A stretch of 64,000 bases of DNA from contig NW_024737042.1 of the NCBI RefSeq assembly GCF_018991925.1, forward strand, positions 16,185,504 to 16,249,503. Reading direction: 5' to 3'. Each line of letters begins with the position of its first letter. The first letter of the stretch is position 1. The position numbers and the translations under genes are program-made. This stretch comes from Homarus americanus (taxonomy: Eukaryota > Arthropoda > Malacostraca > Decapoda > Nephropidae). Under the pieces are notes generated by a model, which did no database searches, was not told the origin of the DNA, and saw only the letters and a program-made list of their open reading frames with translations. Positions 47,725 through 58,804 of this stretch are shown piece by piece.

Positions 47725-48516
47725 TAGTAGTTTAAAGACTTCGATATCTTTTGAACTGCCCCTTCTAGAGACCCAGCCAGGGTTTCCACCCTATCCCGAG
47801 ACAGGTGCGCCCCATCCCTAGCACAAAGGTCCCTTCTGCCGTAGAAGTTGTCCCAGTTGTCAATGAATGGGACTGATATTGACTTGAAATATCTGTCAAG
47901 ATGGCCGTTGACACCAACTGCCCTTGACTACCATTCATTGCCAACTCTCCCTCTAGGCAGGACACCACATATGATAGGGGTCCCTCCCTTAGTCCTAATA
48001 CGATCTATAGCTGTCTTGAACTTATCAAGAAGCTCCTCGCTCCTACACCGGCCAATATCATTGCCTCCTGCACTGAGGCAGATAATGGGTTTGTTCCCAT
48101 TATCAGACAAGATATTGTCCATCCTGTCAACTATATTCCCCACCCCAGCTACTGGCAAACACACCCTCATCCTATTTATATTTTTACCACAAAAGGCTCT
48201 GTCCAAGTACCATACCTGTGAGTCGCCAACAATTAAAGTTTTTGTACCTTCCTTGTCAGCCCTGTCCCTGACTGTACTAACGTCCAATTCGTCTATCAAG
48301 GGACTGAACGAGTTGGTACACTTAGCTGTTGTTGTTGTCGTTGTTGTCATATCCTTGGTGTGTTTTTTCACCACCAGTTTGGTCGTCCCTCTCCTCACAA
48401 CCTTAGTTTTTGTCAGACACCATCTCTTCTTTTAATTTCAAGTTCTCTAACTTGGCCCTCTCCAACTCGGCGCACAAAAGCGCACACCCTCGACCACACG
48501 TAGCACTGGCCATATC
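47725..48516 (-). pseudogene. CR1-like ORF1 with SGNH esterase domain
   Basis: It begins MASATCGRGCALLCAELERA at 48516, with a short coiled-coil-like ELERAKLENLKLKEE segment. Then come a basic/Thr-rich linker and an esterase: TLIVGDSQVWYLDRAF near 48230 (GDSQ, block I serine), ICLSAGGNDIGRC near 48065 (GGND, block III), and RDGAHLSRDRVETLAG near 47800 (D..H, block V). ORF1 esterases of this type are characteristic of CR1-clade LINEs. Frameshifts lie near 48410 and 47935. The ORF stops at about 47725, a short distance before ORF2. Confidence 0.85.
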
Positions 48517-48581
48517 TGATAATTATCCCTCGGGAGTTAACCCTGCCGTGACCTTTCCTCTAGTGAAGTCAGAACCAGACA

Positions 48582-49193
48582 GCCAGCCAACCAGCAACCA
48601 GCACTACAACATAGGAGTACTTGGAAGGTTGTCATCGTGGTTCCAGACAAGCAAATAGCCTCTTGCTTGAGCAATTAAAACTCGCCAGTGCACAAGACAA
48701 GTCAGCCCCCAGGTTGATCGCCACAAGACAGGTTAGCCCCAGGTTGATTACCGCAAGGCGGGTCAGCCCCCCAGATTGATCTCCTCAAAACGTTTGACGT
48801 CATCCATCCCAGAGTAGGACTTCATCTACTTCTGACGTCATCACCCGGCGTCGTAACTCTATGGACTCTTCACCCAGGTAGATCACAAACAATCATTCAT
48901 TTACAGACTACACAAACACAGGTGAACTTCAAGAAGTCTTCAAACGTAGTCAATATAAAATATTAGCTATTTGCACAACGGTTTAAAAGCAAAATTTATT
49001 AAACACATTTAGAAAGTAAGAGAGGACTTACATAAAGTCTATACTGTATATATTTTCTATACTTTTACATACTTTTCATACTTTTTATACTTTTTATATT
49101 TTTTTTATTTTTCTCTTCAGTTCCATAACTCATCCTTGAGTGGGTAACGTAGTGAGTCTTATGCTGCAAGTGAAGTGATAAATATTCCTATTT
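48582..49193 (+). other. Outer Gypsy leader, right of CR1 insertion
   Basis: Non-coding leader continuing from 44724. It includes about three copies of a roughly 35-bp repeat (CAAGACAGGTTAGCCCCAGG type) at about 48690-48790. No other feature is recognised before the gag start at 49194. Confidence 0.5.
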
Positions 49194-51330
49194 ATGGACC
49201 CTTTTTCAAAAAATTTGGGTTGCAAACAGGAAATTAGTGACTTAGACTCTGATAGTCAGTCATCTACAAATTCAGAAGAGCTAGTGGTAACTAGAGGTAA
49301 CACCTACCGACTCTTTTGCGAGCTGTGAAAATTTCATAGATTCTCAGTTCGAGGACTTACACAGTAAACAACTAAGGTCAGGGAACATTTATCCATTACC
49401 TTTACCTGTTAATAGCGCCAGTGCCTTAACTAACACAAAAAATGGCGACAGGTGGTTCTACTAACCCACAGACTTCATCGGGCTGTCAAACTGTAAGAAT
49501 ACTTCCAAATAACATTAAGGTATAAGAATTTACTGCAGAGGATCCAGATTATATTTTCTTAACATTTTTGCATAAGTGTGAAGATGTAATGAGAAACAAT
49601 AGTGTTACTAACGATGAGGATAAAATCCCATACATCCGAGACAACGTCAAAACCGGTAGTCGGGCAAAAAGAATGATGTACGTTTCAGCCATTGATGAGG
49701 CAACAGATGAGTATCCAACACTTAAGAAGCAATTTTTCGGGTCAGGTACCAAAGGAGGAGATTACTTGGATTTTCAAAATGGCAGAGCGTACACGTAACA
49801 GTGTGTTTGCAAACAATGCACAAGATGCACAGGTTTTAACCAGACACGCTAAGATAGATCTCAAAACTTCCATGGCATCCTCAGATTGGTGTGATGACGA
49901 AGAAAAATTACCTAAAGAAAATTTCTACAATATCATTGAGTTCCTACAGTTTATCATGGCGCTACACGAACCTACACGCAAGGCAGCCAGAAAGAAGAAT
50001 TTAAAGTAGGGGCTAAGCTTGTAGACTATATGGAAGAAATTTCGGATCACCTGAAGAATTGTCACTCCAGAGTCCGGCAGGGTGACAATTCTTCAGGTGG
50101 GATATCCTGGGGCGACGATTCTTCAGGTGGCAACACCTGGGGTGACAGTTCTTCAGGTGGGGTCAGGACCCTCCACGGTTGTTAATCTTCAGGTGAGTGG
50201 AGTCAGGACCCTCCAGTCTGGTAGGAGGACTATATAATAGTAAATGGGCTCAAAAATTTTTAGTCATAATCATCAGTCGACCATGGGTTTTCGGTATCGT
50301 CGATACGAGCAGGAGCCCTTCAATTGGCTACATGGAAATTGTCGAGACAAGGGATGCTGCCACCCTTCTTCCTATAATACTCAAAGTGGTTCAACAAGGA
50401 TCAGTCATTCACAGTGATGAGTGGAGAGCATACCGCAATATTCAAGGTCTTGGATACACGCACAGAACTGTGAACCAGTCAATTTTGTGGATGTGAATAC
50501 TGGTGTGCACACAAACGATTGAATCATATTGGAACAAGAACAAGAGTTACATCAAGACCATGCGTGGCTGCAAACGAAGCTTTTTAAATTCTTACCAACA
50601 AGAATTCATGTGGAATGATCGTTTTTCTGATAATCCTCTGGAAATTTCATGTCAACAAATTGCTGTTCAGTACCCTTTGTAATATGCATCACAATAAAGA
50701 TGCATGACACAAAGGAATATATTTATGTTATCCTAATTATACAAATTATATTCACTGTGGGCCGGGGTGACGATTCTTCAGGTGGAGCAGGCTGGGGTGA
50801 CAATTCTTCAGGTGGGATATCCCGGGGTGACAATTCTTCTGGTGGACATTCTGGGTACGACGATTCTTCAGGTGATCCGAAATTTCCGAACCGGTGGAAA
50901 TAACTCCTAGGGCTCGGTCTGTAGAGCCCGTAACCAGTTCTAAGGAAGAACCACAAACTGTCACCGGAACCAAACCCAAAAAGATACCTTTTTGCAAAAT
51001 TTGCAAACGTAAGGGACGTGCCACAAAAGTTTATTGGTTTGGAGGACAAAAGGACAAAAAACCAGCTAGCCCGCGGCAAGATCAAGGGAAAGGATCCTCT
51101 CGGGACTTGAAAAATTCAGAGAGTCCTACTAAACCAAAAAGTCCAAAAGGACACTACACAGCAAATAAAATGCCTACAAACACTAAAGGCACCCCGAATA
51201 AATGGTGTTTGCTATGTCTCCATACCACAATACAGAAGATTGCAAGATTCTACAGTGCCTGAAGCAAGAGATTGCAAACCAACGAGAGACAAGTCCACAA
51301 CCTTCGGGGAAAGATGCAAGCGTCCAACAA
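49194..51330 (+). pseudogene. Outer Gypsy gag, split by a Merlin fragment
   Basis: ATG at 49194 opens MDPFSKNLGCKQEISDLDSD. A later segment reads DPDYIFLTFLHKCEDVMRN near 49540-49600, then ATDEYPTLKKQFFG near 49700. A linker of Gly-Asp/Asn-Ser-Ser-Gly-Gly repeats (30-bp period) occurs at about 50068-50165 and again at about 50755-50880, interrupted by transposase sequence. After it come FCKICKRKGRATKVYWF (50990) and a zinc-knuckle-like C-x2-C..H..C at about 51208-51245 (WCLLC, then HNTEDC after a one-base frame change). The multiple stops and frameshifts make this a relic. Gag would form the particle and bind RNA through the knuckle. Confidence 0.75.
50180..50745 (+). pseudogene. Merlin/ISXO2-like DDE transposase fragment
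   Basis: The frame from about 50265 reads WVFGIVDTSRSPSIGYMEIV, then HSDEWRAYRNIQGLGYTHRT near 50412. After a frameshift near 50492 it reads TQTIESYWNKNKSYIKTMRG near 50513, then FSDNPLEISCQQIAVQYP. The order (G-x-V/I-D, then SDEWRAY with the second Asp, then a Glu in IESYWN) is the DDE layout of IS1016/ISXO2-type transposases, represented in animals by Merlin elements. The N-terminal zinc-binding part is missing and the termini were not found. It lies inside the Ser/Gly-repeat region of the outer Gypsy gag. Confidence 0.8.
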
Positions 51331-51429
51331 TACGATCTAGGTTAATGTCCACGGTGCAAGAAAACAACACTTCCATCACCGGCTCATTAATCTCCGCGTT
51401 AAACAAAGTGGAGGTGTTGACTGTACCAG

Positions 51430-51935
51430 CGAGGAGAGGTAACAATCAGTTATCCCTAGATAATAGATATGGGAGCCTGTGTCAATGTTATCTCATTAGC
51501 GTCATTCAGGGAACTCAAGCGACGATATCCTCCTAATTAGTGGCCAATAAGACCTACAGACATCCCTCTGTCCGGTGTATCAGAAATCCAATTAGACATA
51601 GCGGGGGTGACAACACTGCCAATCCGTTTTTCTAGGTCCAGTAAAGCTTTTCTGGAGGATTTCTACATAGTCAAGGCATTCTCTTTGCCAGCGGACGGGT
51701 TAGTTGGTCTTTCCACACTAAAGCAGAACAACATTAACGTTCAGCCAAGAAATCACACCATAACGCATAACTGTAAAACTTACAACGTGATGCAAACTTC
51801 ACATCCATTGCTTACCTCGGGTGTTCGTGTAATAACTGCCTCGACAGGCGCGGGGGAGTCTATCGCACAGAATCAATTAGTTACGGAGTCACTCCCTGAC
51901 ACTCCACCTAGTATCTCAAAGGACATTTGGGATTA
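51430..51935 (+). pseudogene. Outer Gypsy aspartic protease region
   Basis: LDIDMGACVNVISL near 51457-51498 corresponds to the retropepsin active site. The usual DTGA is DMGA here, so the catalytic Asp is kept and Thr is changed. The frame continues through LSGVSEIQLDIAGVTTLPIR (51571) to ADGLVGLSTLKQNNINVQ near 51690, where an (I/V)LG motif is expected. A stop near 51535 and a further stop at 51933 break it. The protease would process Gag-Pol. Confidence 0.7.
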
Positions 51936-52389
51936 AAGTGGCAGGAACTGGATTCTAACACATGCTGTGTTAACTGGTGTACAACGGTTACATAGTCAGG
52001 AACTAACTAGTCACAGTATGATTGCCAAATGTAAGTGAAGGAACAGATGTTGTGTGTCTGGGTGAAAGTGCACGAATGAAAGGTTGGTTACTTGAGTCTA
52101 CCTTATGCACAGTCAGATCAGGTAGTCTCATAGATGTCCTCGTTCTCAATAGAACTGGGGGACCTATAACTTTAAGAAGGGTATGTTGTTTAGGCAATTT
52201 CCTTGTTTATGGCAAAGCGGTCGTCGCAGAGCCAATAGAATTACCAATAGGTAGTATAACACAAGGGGAATCGAATGAAAAATCACGTATTTAGATAAAA
52301 TAGAGTTAATAGCGCCACACGTGAAAGTAATCGATCATCCTCAAGGCATTACCTGGAGAACCCCTAGGTAAAACAACGTTAACAAACCA

Positions 52390-53008
52390 TCACATTCCAT
52401 TCAAGCTGGACACTCACCCGATCTACATACCAGCATAAAGGCTGCCCCACAGCCAAAGGGCTGTAGTCAACAAATGGTACAAGAAATGGTGGAACAAAAG
52501 GTAATCCAACCTTCATCATCACCATGGAACTCGCCTCTATTCCTAGTTCCCAAGAAAGATGGGTTTTTCGACGAGTCAACCAAGCTACTGTACCAGACAG
52601 GTTCCCAATACCTGTCCAAACTGACTTACTACAGTCTCTAGGAAAAGACAACGCCCTCTTCAGTAACCTAGATTTACTTAGAGGGTACTGGCAAATTCCC
52701 TTACATGAGGAATCCCGCGAGGTAACTGCGTTCACTACACCAGTGGGACATTTCGAATTCTTACGAATGCCATTTGGTTTGAGGAATGCCCCGCTAACAT
52801 TCCAAAGAATGATAAATACTTGTTTGCTGGAATGATAGGTAACACAGTCTATGCCTATCTAGATGATCTTAATATAGTAAGCAAAGATTTACAAAGTCAT
52901 TTAAAGAAACTACGAGAAGTTTTTACAAAGCTACAAATAGCTTTCCAAATGTGAATTTCTCAAATCCAGAATCCAATTTCTCGGACACGTAGTGGATAGC
53001 AACGGTAT
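52390..53008 (+). pseudogene. Outer Gypsy reverse transcriptase, N-terminal part
   Basis: The RT of a Ty3/Gypsy element starts at about KLDTHPIYIPA (52408). It continues with VIQPSSSPWNSPLFLVPKKD (52502), DRFPIPVQTDLLQSLG, FSNLDLLRGYWQIPLHEESR (52661), FLRMPFGLRNAPLTFQRMIN (52759) and AYLDDLNIVSKD (52852, catalytic LDD), then IQFLGHVVDSNGIV, ending at the inner insertion at 53009. Frameshifts lie near 52440, 52520, 52560 and 52830. The downstream half (thumb and RNase H) resumes at 59434, on the other side of a 6.4-kb Gypsy element in the opposite orientation. Confidence 0.88.
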
Positions 53009-53627
53009 TGTTATGAGTTGGGGATTTAGAAACTGGTTTAGAATATAGTTAAAAGTCTACCCAGATCCCAACAGGCAACAACAATAAAAAAACTAAACAA
53101 ACAAAGACAATCGGACTATAAAAGGGTAGACAAAGGATGCGAGTTTTTGTTGTGTATAATAAAGTACAATAAATTCCTTAACAAAATATCCAACTTTCTA
53201 TAATTTACCCCTTAACCATACTTAACTTAAAACATACGCTAAACATTGGCTTAACAGTATATACATATTTATACAACATACAACAATCTGAAGCGCGAGG
53301 AGGTAATATAGGTTACAAATACTCAAGTGCGGTGCTGAAGTGTCTGGATGAGTAGGGCTATATTGAAGAAGATGGTAGGTAGTCACTGAGCCGTAGGTTT
53401 CCAGGATAGGTGATCCAAGTGTGTGGTCACTTCCCAGAGGAACTGGAACTCCTCGATCCGGAGCTGATGAGGAAGAGTTGGAGGAGGTGACGCAACAACC
53501 AGGATATAGAGAAAGGAAACTCGGAGTGGTGACTAAGACTAGTCATACTCTGGTTTCGTCCCCAGATGGCGTTGCTCGTGGGTGCTGGGTAGGTAGATCA
53601 TGACAATAGATGGCGTGAATTGCAACA
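53009..53627 (-). repeat. Inner Gypsy LTR (3' LTR)
   Basis: It begins TGTTATGAGTTGGGG and ends GCAACA in the plus reading. It matches 58805-59433 along its length (TTAGAAACTGGTTTAGAATA, GATCCCAACAGGCAA, CAATCGGACTATAAAAG, TAGGTAGTCACTG, AGATGGCGTTGCTCG). Because the element is on the minus strand this is its 3' LTR. Confidence 0.92.
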
Positions 53628-53634
53628 CACCCTC

Positions 53635-54960
53635 CAAAGACCCTCCGTGAGCTGGCCAAGGAGGTGATCACATGGTGCTGCCTGAGAGTAGCTGCTGCAT
53701 TTCCACTGAGCTCGATAAGGAGTCCGTAATCAGGTTGTCCACCCCCTTTATGTGCCGGACTTGTAGATTATAGGGCTGGGTGAGGGAGAGCCCAGCCGAG
53801 GATTCGCTGGTTGAGGTCTTGTTGGTTTGGATGAACGTGGAGTGTTATGGTCGGTAAAGACTAGGGTGGTTTGTGGGCGAAATTGAGGTAACATTCAAAC
53901 TTTTATTGCCAACACCAGAGCCAGGGCCTCCTTCTATGGTCGAGTAGTAGGTCTCGATGTTTTTCAATCCTGGCGGAGTAGTATGCCACAAGAGGGTGAA
54001 GGACATCAGTGGTTGGCCGGGTTAGAGCATAGACTTCATCCACACCGCTTAGCGCCGATTTGCAGATGGAAGGGCAAGGTGGTCAGGGTGGACTTACAGG
54101 CTTGGAGGCAAGGGAAGGGCTTTGAGGTGGTGGAAAGACTGGTCGCACCTCTGGTTCCAGATGTAAGGGACCGCAGAACTGGTAAGGCCCAGGAGGGTCC
54201 GCCACGCTGGAGAAGCTACTGCAGAACCGACGGTAGTAGCCGACATCCCCAGGAAGCGCATGAGTTCCTTCTCGTCCGAGTGGGGAAGGATAAGATGGCT
54301 TTAACGTTTGCGTCCTTGGGTCTCACCATACCATGTCCAACGATATGTCCCAGGTAAGTTTTACTGAGGCCCGGGCCAAAAAGCAGATTTAGCCAGGTTT
54401 ATGGTGAATCCAGTCTCTTGCAGTCGTGCTAACAGTATCTCCAAACGCACCAGATGTTCGTCCCAGCCGTCCGACACCACCTCACCAAGTCATCCAGGTA
54501 GGCGAACGAAGTCCCACCTAGGTCCTGAATTAGGTAGTTGATGGCCCTCTGAATGTGGCCGGAGCATTAGAAAAGCCAAACGCCATATAACCAAATATTG
54601 AAAAAAGACCAAAATGGAGTTATAAATGCCGAGATTATTTTTTTGCCCTATCCGTGAGTCCCACTTGATAATATCCTTTCAACAGGTCCATTTGGTACTG
54701 ATAAATCTTGCACAGCCTATGCTGTCTATTATATCTTCAATCAAAGGTAAAGGGTAGGAGTCTGGAGTAGTGACCTGGTTCACTTTACGATAATCGGTAC
54801 AGAAACGAAAAGTGCTATCGGGTTTTGGAATGAGAAGGCAAGGTGAAGCCCAGGGGAGGTACTAGGCTTTCCTCAGCTGCTATGTTTTAACAAAAAAATC
54901 TACCTCCTTTTTTCATAAGCACTTTTTGTGGATTTAGTCGATATGCTGATTGCCTAATGG
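53635..54960 (-). pseudogene. Inner Gypsy reverse transcriptase and RNase H
   Basis: The minus strand from about 54960 reads PWASPCLLIPKPDSTFRFCT, then DYRKVNQVTTPDSYPLP near 54740-54870, and AYLDDL near 54487-54504 (catalytic LDD). It continues with YLGHIVGHGMVRPKDA near 54300-54370, KEALALVLAI near 53910-53940 (RNase H) and HIKGVDNLITDSLSS near 53690-53740, the usual end of Gypsy RNase H. Repeated frameshifts prevent a single ORF. The left LTR follows directly, with no integrase between, which is the key to the unusual gene order. Confidence 0.85.
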
Positions 54961-55249
54961 GATGTACATCATCTGAGATTAGCTTAATATCATATGTTTA
55001 AGTATATTGCAAAACCCTGGGAGGTCTGACGACTTTAGGAAATGTTGATAATAACTTAGTGAGATCATTTGCTTGAGATGGATTCAGAACAGAAAATACT
55101 CATCCAAGTTGTTGAGTATGTGACTGTTAGCAGGGTTCTCTTTTTAGGTAGAGGGAAGTCTAAATTCTCCACAGGTCCATGTCATTGTCTCCGGCTCCGG
55201 CCCCTGACAAAGCCGTATGCAATACAGGTAGGCTTATAGCCTCTGGATG

Positions 55250-56090
55250 TCTTCCTCTGACTGCCTGGAATGGTAAAGCTTCATGAGATTACTGAATAAG
55301 TTGTGAATCTTTTCTTATGATCAGGAGTATGGACTATACAGTTGAGGAGATAGCTTATTAGCATTGATTTGAATGTTTTGATGGAACCTGCTCCAAGCAA
55401 CCTTTGGGATTGTGGGTGGTGTCAAGATGTACAATGGTCCACACTGAGGCCCTTCTCATCACCTGTTTTGAAAAAAATTGCTTGTAAAATTGGTGCCCTG
55501 ATCGGATTGGATCTCTTTAGGAATGCCTACTGAAGTGGAAAGGTGCAAAAAGAGGCTTGATTATTTTGAAGTGATGCTTTTAAGGGGAAAGCCTCAGGAT
55601 AACGTGTGTACTGATATCCATAACTGCAGAGCAGGAATTGATTCTTCTAGTCTTTTTTGGTAATGGGGCCAGCCCACATTAACTCACGTAAATAATCTTT
55701 TTCAAAATGGTGTAGAAAAATACTGGGATGGGCTTAATGGGAGAGCTGCTGGTATACTTTCATTTGGTTTTCCTACCATTTGACAAATATGACAAGATTT
55801 TAGGTACTTTGACACACATCCTTCCTAAGTCCAGGCCACAGTAATAGTGTTGGAGGAGCTTTTATATGTTTTCAGGATTCCCAAATGTCCTGAAATACCA
55901 TCATGGGCAAGGGCAATTAATGCTGGTCTGACTGAGGAGGGAATTACTTACTCATGTATTTCAGACCACGTGTCTAGATGGGTATGCTCAGGGGGTCTAT
56001 GAAATTTTATCAAAACCCCTTCCTGATAATAAAAACAAGGAAGGGTGGTGCCATAATCTTACCCTCAACTGCCGCATGATGAAGTTTATT
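55250..56090 (-). pseudogene. Inner Gypsy integrase, upstream of RT
   Basis: The minus strand shows the HHCC zinc-binding domain as IALAHDGISGHLGILKTY near 55880-55930, then SCHICQMVGKPNESIPAAPI near 55740-55800. The catalytic core follows with EIQSDQGTNFTSNFFQ near 55470-55520 (second catalytic Asp in SDQGTNF). Downstream residues resemble a GPQCGP..H-type segment, but the frame is broken. It precedes RT in the direction of transcription, unlike standard Ty3/Gypsy pol. Confidence 0.82.
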
Positions 56091-56499
56091 CTTTCAAAAG
56101 ATGGATCAGATTGTTGGGCTTTAATGAGCTCATCCTACTAATGGTCTTATTGTACAGATCTTCTGTGGGTAGGAAGATATTGAGGTGGTTTTAGATGAAG
56201 AGGGCTCCATTTCGCACACTCTGTGACCGGGTGACAGCACAAGATGGAAAAGGTGAGGAATAGTTTTCCAAGGTCAGTGGTGGAGCGACAGGTAAGGGAG
56301 AGTCGACTGTCTTATGTTGGGAACCACTAGATTCCTACCAAGTCACAATACCCACACAAATGAATGCCGCCTCACAGGCATTGGATCTTTCCCTAATGGC
56401 TACTTGCACTTCCCCAGTAATCAAGGGACATTGAGGTGCACTCTAGCCAAGGGATAGGTAGGATGAGAGATCTGAAATTAGAACACTCTCATTAGTAAA

Positions 56500-58000
56500 T
56501 GCTGCATATAACAGGAATGACGTTAAACAGGAGGGATATATTGTGCTGCGCCCGTATCACGTAGTATACGAATAGGAAAGAACTAGACCCCTCTATGATT
56601 GAAATTTTTCCCCTCATAGGTGAATGAAGAGAAGAGATCCTGATGGGGCCTTTCCACATTGGTGGTTGCTATTGGTTTGAATTCTTGGGATCCAGGGAAC
56701 TATTTTTAGAAGTTCGACACTTTGGGTGCGTTTTACAAGACTGCATCGTATGGCCTGGTTTTACAGTAAGAACAATAAAACTTGGCTTGCATCAGGGGGT
56801 AGGTGTGGGACCTTTCGACCTACCACTCACGTCCCCCAAGGTTATCATCAGAGGAGGACCTAACATGCTGGAAAGGCCCACGTTCCCCTACTGCCCAGCG
56901 AGACCCACCAGTAAGGCGTGCACGCGATCAGCCAGCGCCCAGCCGCATCGCTCCCAAATTAACCTCTCCACGCCTCCTCCACATGCTTCAAGATGTGAAA
57001 TGGTATCTTGCTCTTCCACTCCTCCAGGACTACCAAATTTAACAAATCCTGAAATGTGGAGGTCTCTGTAGCCTCTAACCACTTCTTGAAATCTCCAAGC
57101 TTTTCTTGAGCAAACTCAAATAAAGGTGTGTGTGAAAATGTTTTGGTTAGTTTTACGAAACTTCTGCCGGTATCTATCTGGCGTGATAGCATAAGAGGTG
57201 AGGATATTCTTTTTACAGTTATCATAATCATCAGTCTGGTCTAAACAGTTATAAACTCTTACGAGCCTTACCACATATAATTCTAGGAATCTTCAACACC
57301 ACACCCACTGGTCCTTAGGCCACATTCTTCCCGGCTATTTTCTCAAAGTCCTAAAATGACCCGTCCATATCGGATTCATCAAACTCGGGAACAAGAGAAT
57401 AAGCATTAGCAGGGTTAAAAGCAGCTAGTCTCTTCTTTAATGCCACTTCTTTTGATTTAAACTCCGGATGTTAGGGTGACTTCTGCCCTTTCACCTGTAG
57501 TTCTTCCAGTCTAACCTCCTGTCTAACTTGGCCTGCAGTGTTCCAACTTTTCCTCATGCTCCAACTTGGCCTGTTCCATCCCTTTCCCCTCATGCTCCAA
57601 CTTGGCCTGTTCCAACTTTCCTCCTGGGTTCCAATCCTGGCCTGTTCCAACTCATGCCCAACTTGGCCTGTTCCAACTCATAATTACCCAACTTGGCCTG
57701 TTCCAACTCATGCTCCAACTTGGCCTGTTCCAACTCATGCTCCAACTGGAGTTCTTCTATTTGATTTGGAACTCGAACCTAGCTCGTTCTAGTTCTAAGG
57801 CGTCTACTCTTTGTGTTTTTCTGAGGGCTAGCCACAGACCTGAGGCAACTTCTCTCTGGAGTGAGGAGGGGTGGTGGATAGTGGTTGAAGTTTCTGACAT
57901 GTGGGCGTTAATTGGCTATCAACATGATTCTTCTAAAACTTTGTTGAACCAACATTTCAATTACCTGATTTTTAACACTTCCTTAGTCATTTCGTTGTGA
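56500..58000 (-). pseudogene. Inner Gypsy gag, zinc knuckle and protease
   Basis: The minus strand from the right starts with a coiled-coil-like array at about 57540-57750 encoding the 9-residue repeat EHELEQAKL (27-bp period). Then comes a gag segment, KTFSHTPLFEFAQEKLGDFK and TFQDLLNLVVLEEWKSKIPF near 56990-57160. A zinc knuckle (CSYC..GHTMQSC) near 56740-56790 needs one frame change. The retropepsin active site RILRDTGAA lies at about 56548-56575 (DTGA intact). The frame is interrupted in several places. This is a normal gag-NC-PR order for an LTR element. Confidence 0.78.
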
Positions 58001-58804
58001 ATATGGATATTGTAATAGGTGGCTATTCCTTTCCATTCTTTCTTCAGAATATTAACACGTAATTTATTGCGGAAGGATTTTCAATAAAATCCTGGAGATC
58101 AAAACCTGAGGTGCCATTGTTAGAAAAAACTAGATAAATTAACCAATGGCCAAAAGATAAGATGCGGATTGTCTCTAAGAAATATCACGGCAGTGGATAA
58201 ATCCAGAAAGTCCTGAAACTACCTGCTATACCTAGGAAATTACACTCTCGTGAATATTGTTCTTCTGATAAGATCCTTAGATAAGGATAAGAGACTTTAA
58301 AAGATACTTGAAACAGGAAGGGCGTATTATGGCATTATTATAAAGATCCGATAAACAACCCTTGAGTTACTTTTATCATTGACCTTTAATGAGATAATGA
58401 GAAGAAATCAATAATTGAGGCTTTATAATTATGGGGTCCTGGTAGAGCGGGGTGTGTCTCAAGATATCACTTCACCCTAAACTAGTGACTATTATGGAAC
58501 AGCTTACTCTGGAGCGAGGGTACGGCATTGGGAACAGGATCCGGATTTTCCGCTACCATTAAGACTTTACTACACGACTGCTCACGCGGTAATAACAGAT
58601 AAGCCTTATGACACTCGGAACCAAATATCCTACGCTCCGTCACTCTTACTGTACGATAATACCAATATATGCACACACACATGAAGGAACTTAAACTCAC
58701 CATAAAGCAATTGTGAACACAAGTGACTGGGAGGAATAATTAACAAGGAGTAAATAAGGGGAAGAAATATGGCACTTAAGGTCGGGTCCTGTCACGTCGC
58801 TATT
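58001..58804 (-). other. Inner Gypsy 5' leader region
   Basis: Non-coding or decayed leader between the 5' LTR (58805-59433) and gag. I could not identify a primer binding site next to the LTR on the minus strand. No other gene is recognised. Confidence 0.4.

Larger units (their letters stand above)
44725..48581 (-). mobile_element. Nearly full-length CR1-like LINE
   Basis: About 3.86 kb on the minus strand with both ORFs. It is flanked by the duplication GCCAGCCAA(C) at 44716-44725 and 48582-48591. It contains ORF1 with an SGNH-type esterase, ORF2 with APE-type endonuclease and RT, and the 3' end shared with copies at 3135 and 34081. It is inserted in the leader of a Gypsy element. Confidence 0.9.

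Noticed and set aside
47848..48435. A 195-codon plus-strand frame
   Set aside because: Antisense of CR1 ORF1 with the esterase motifs on the minus strand.
54001..54340. A 124-codon plus-strand frame near 54 kb
   Set aside because: It is the antisense of the inner Gypsy RT/RNase H region. The minus strand has the LDD and RNase H motifs.
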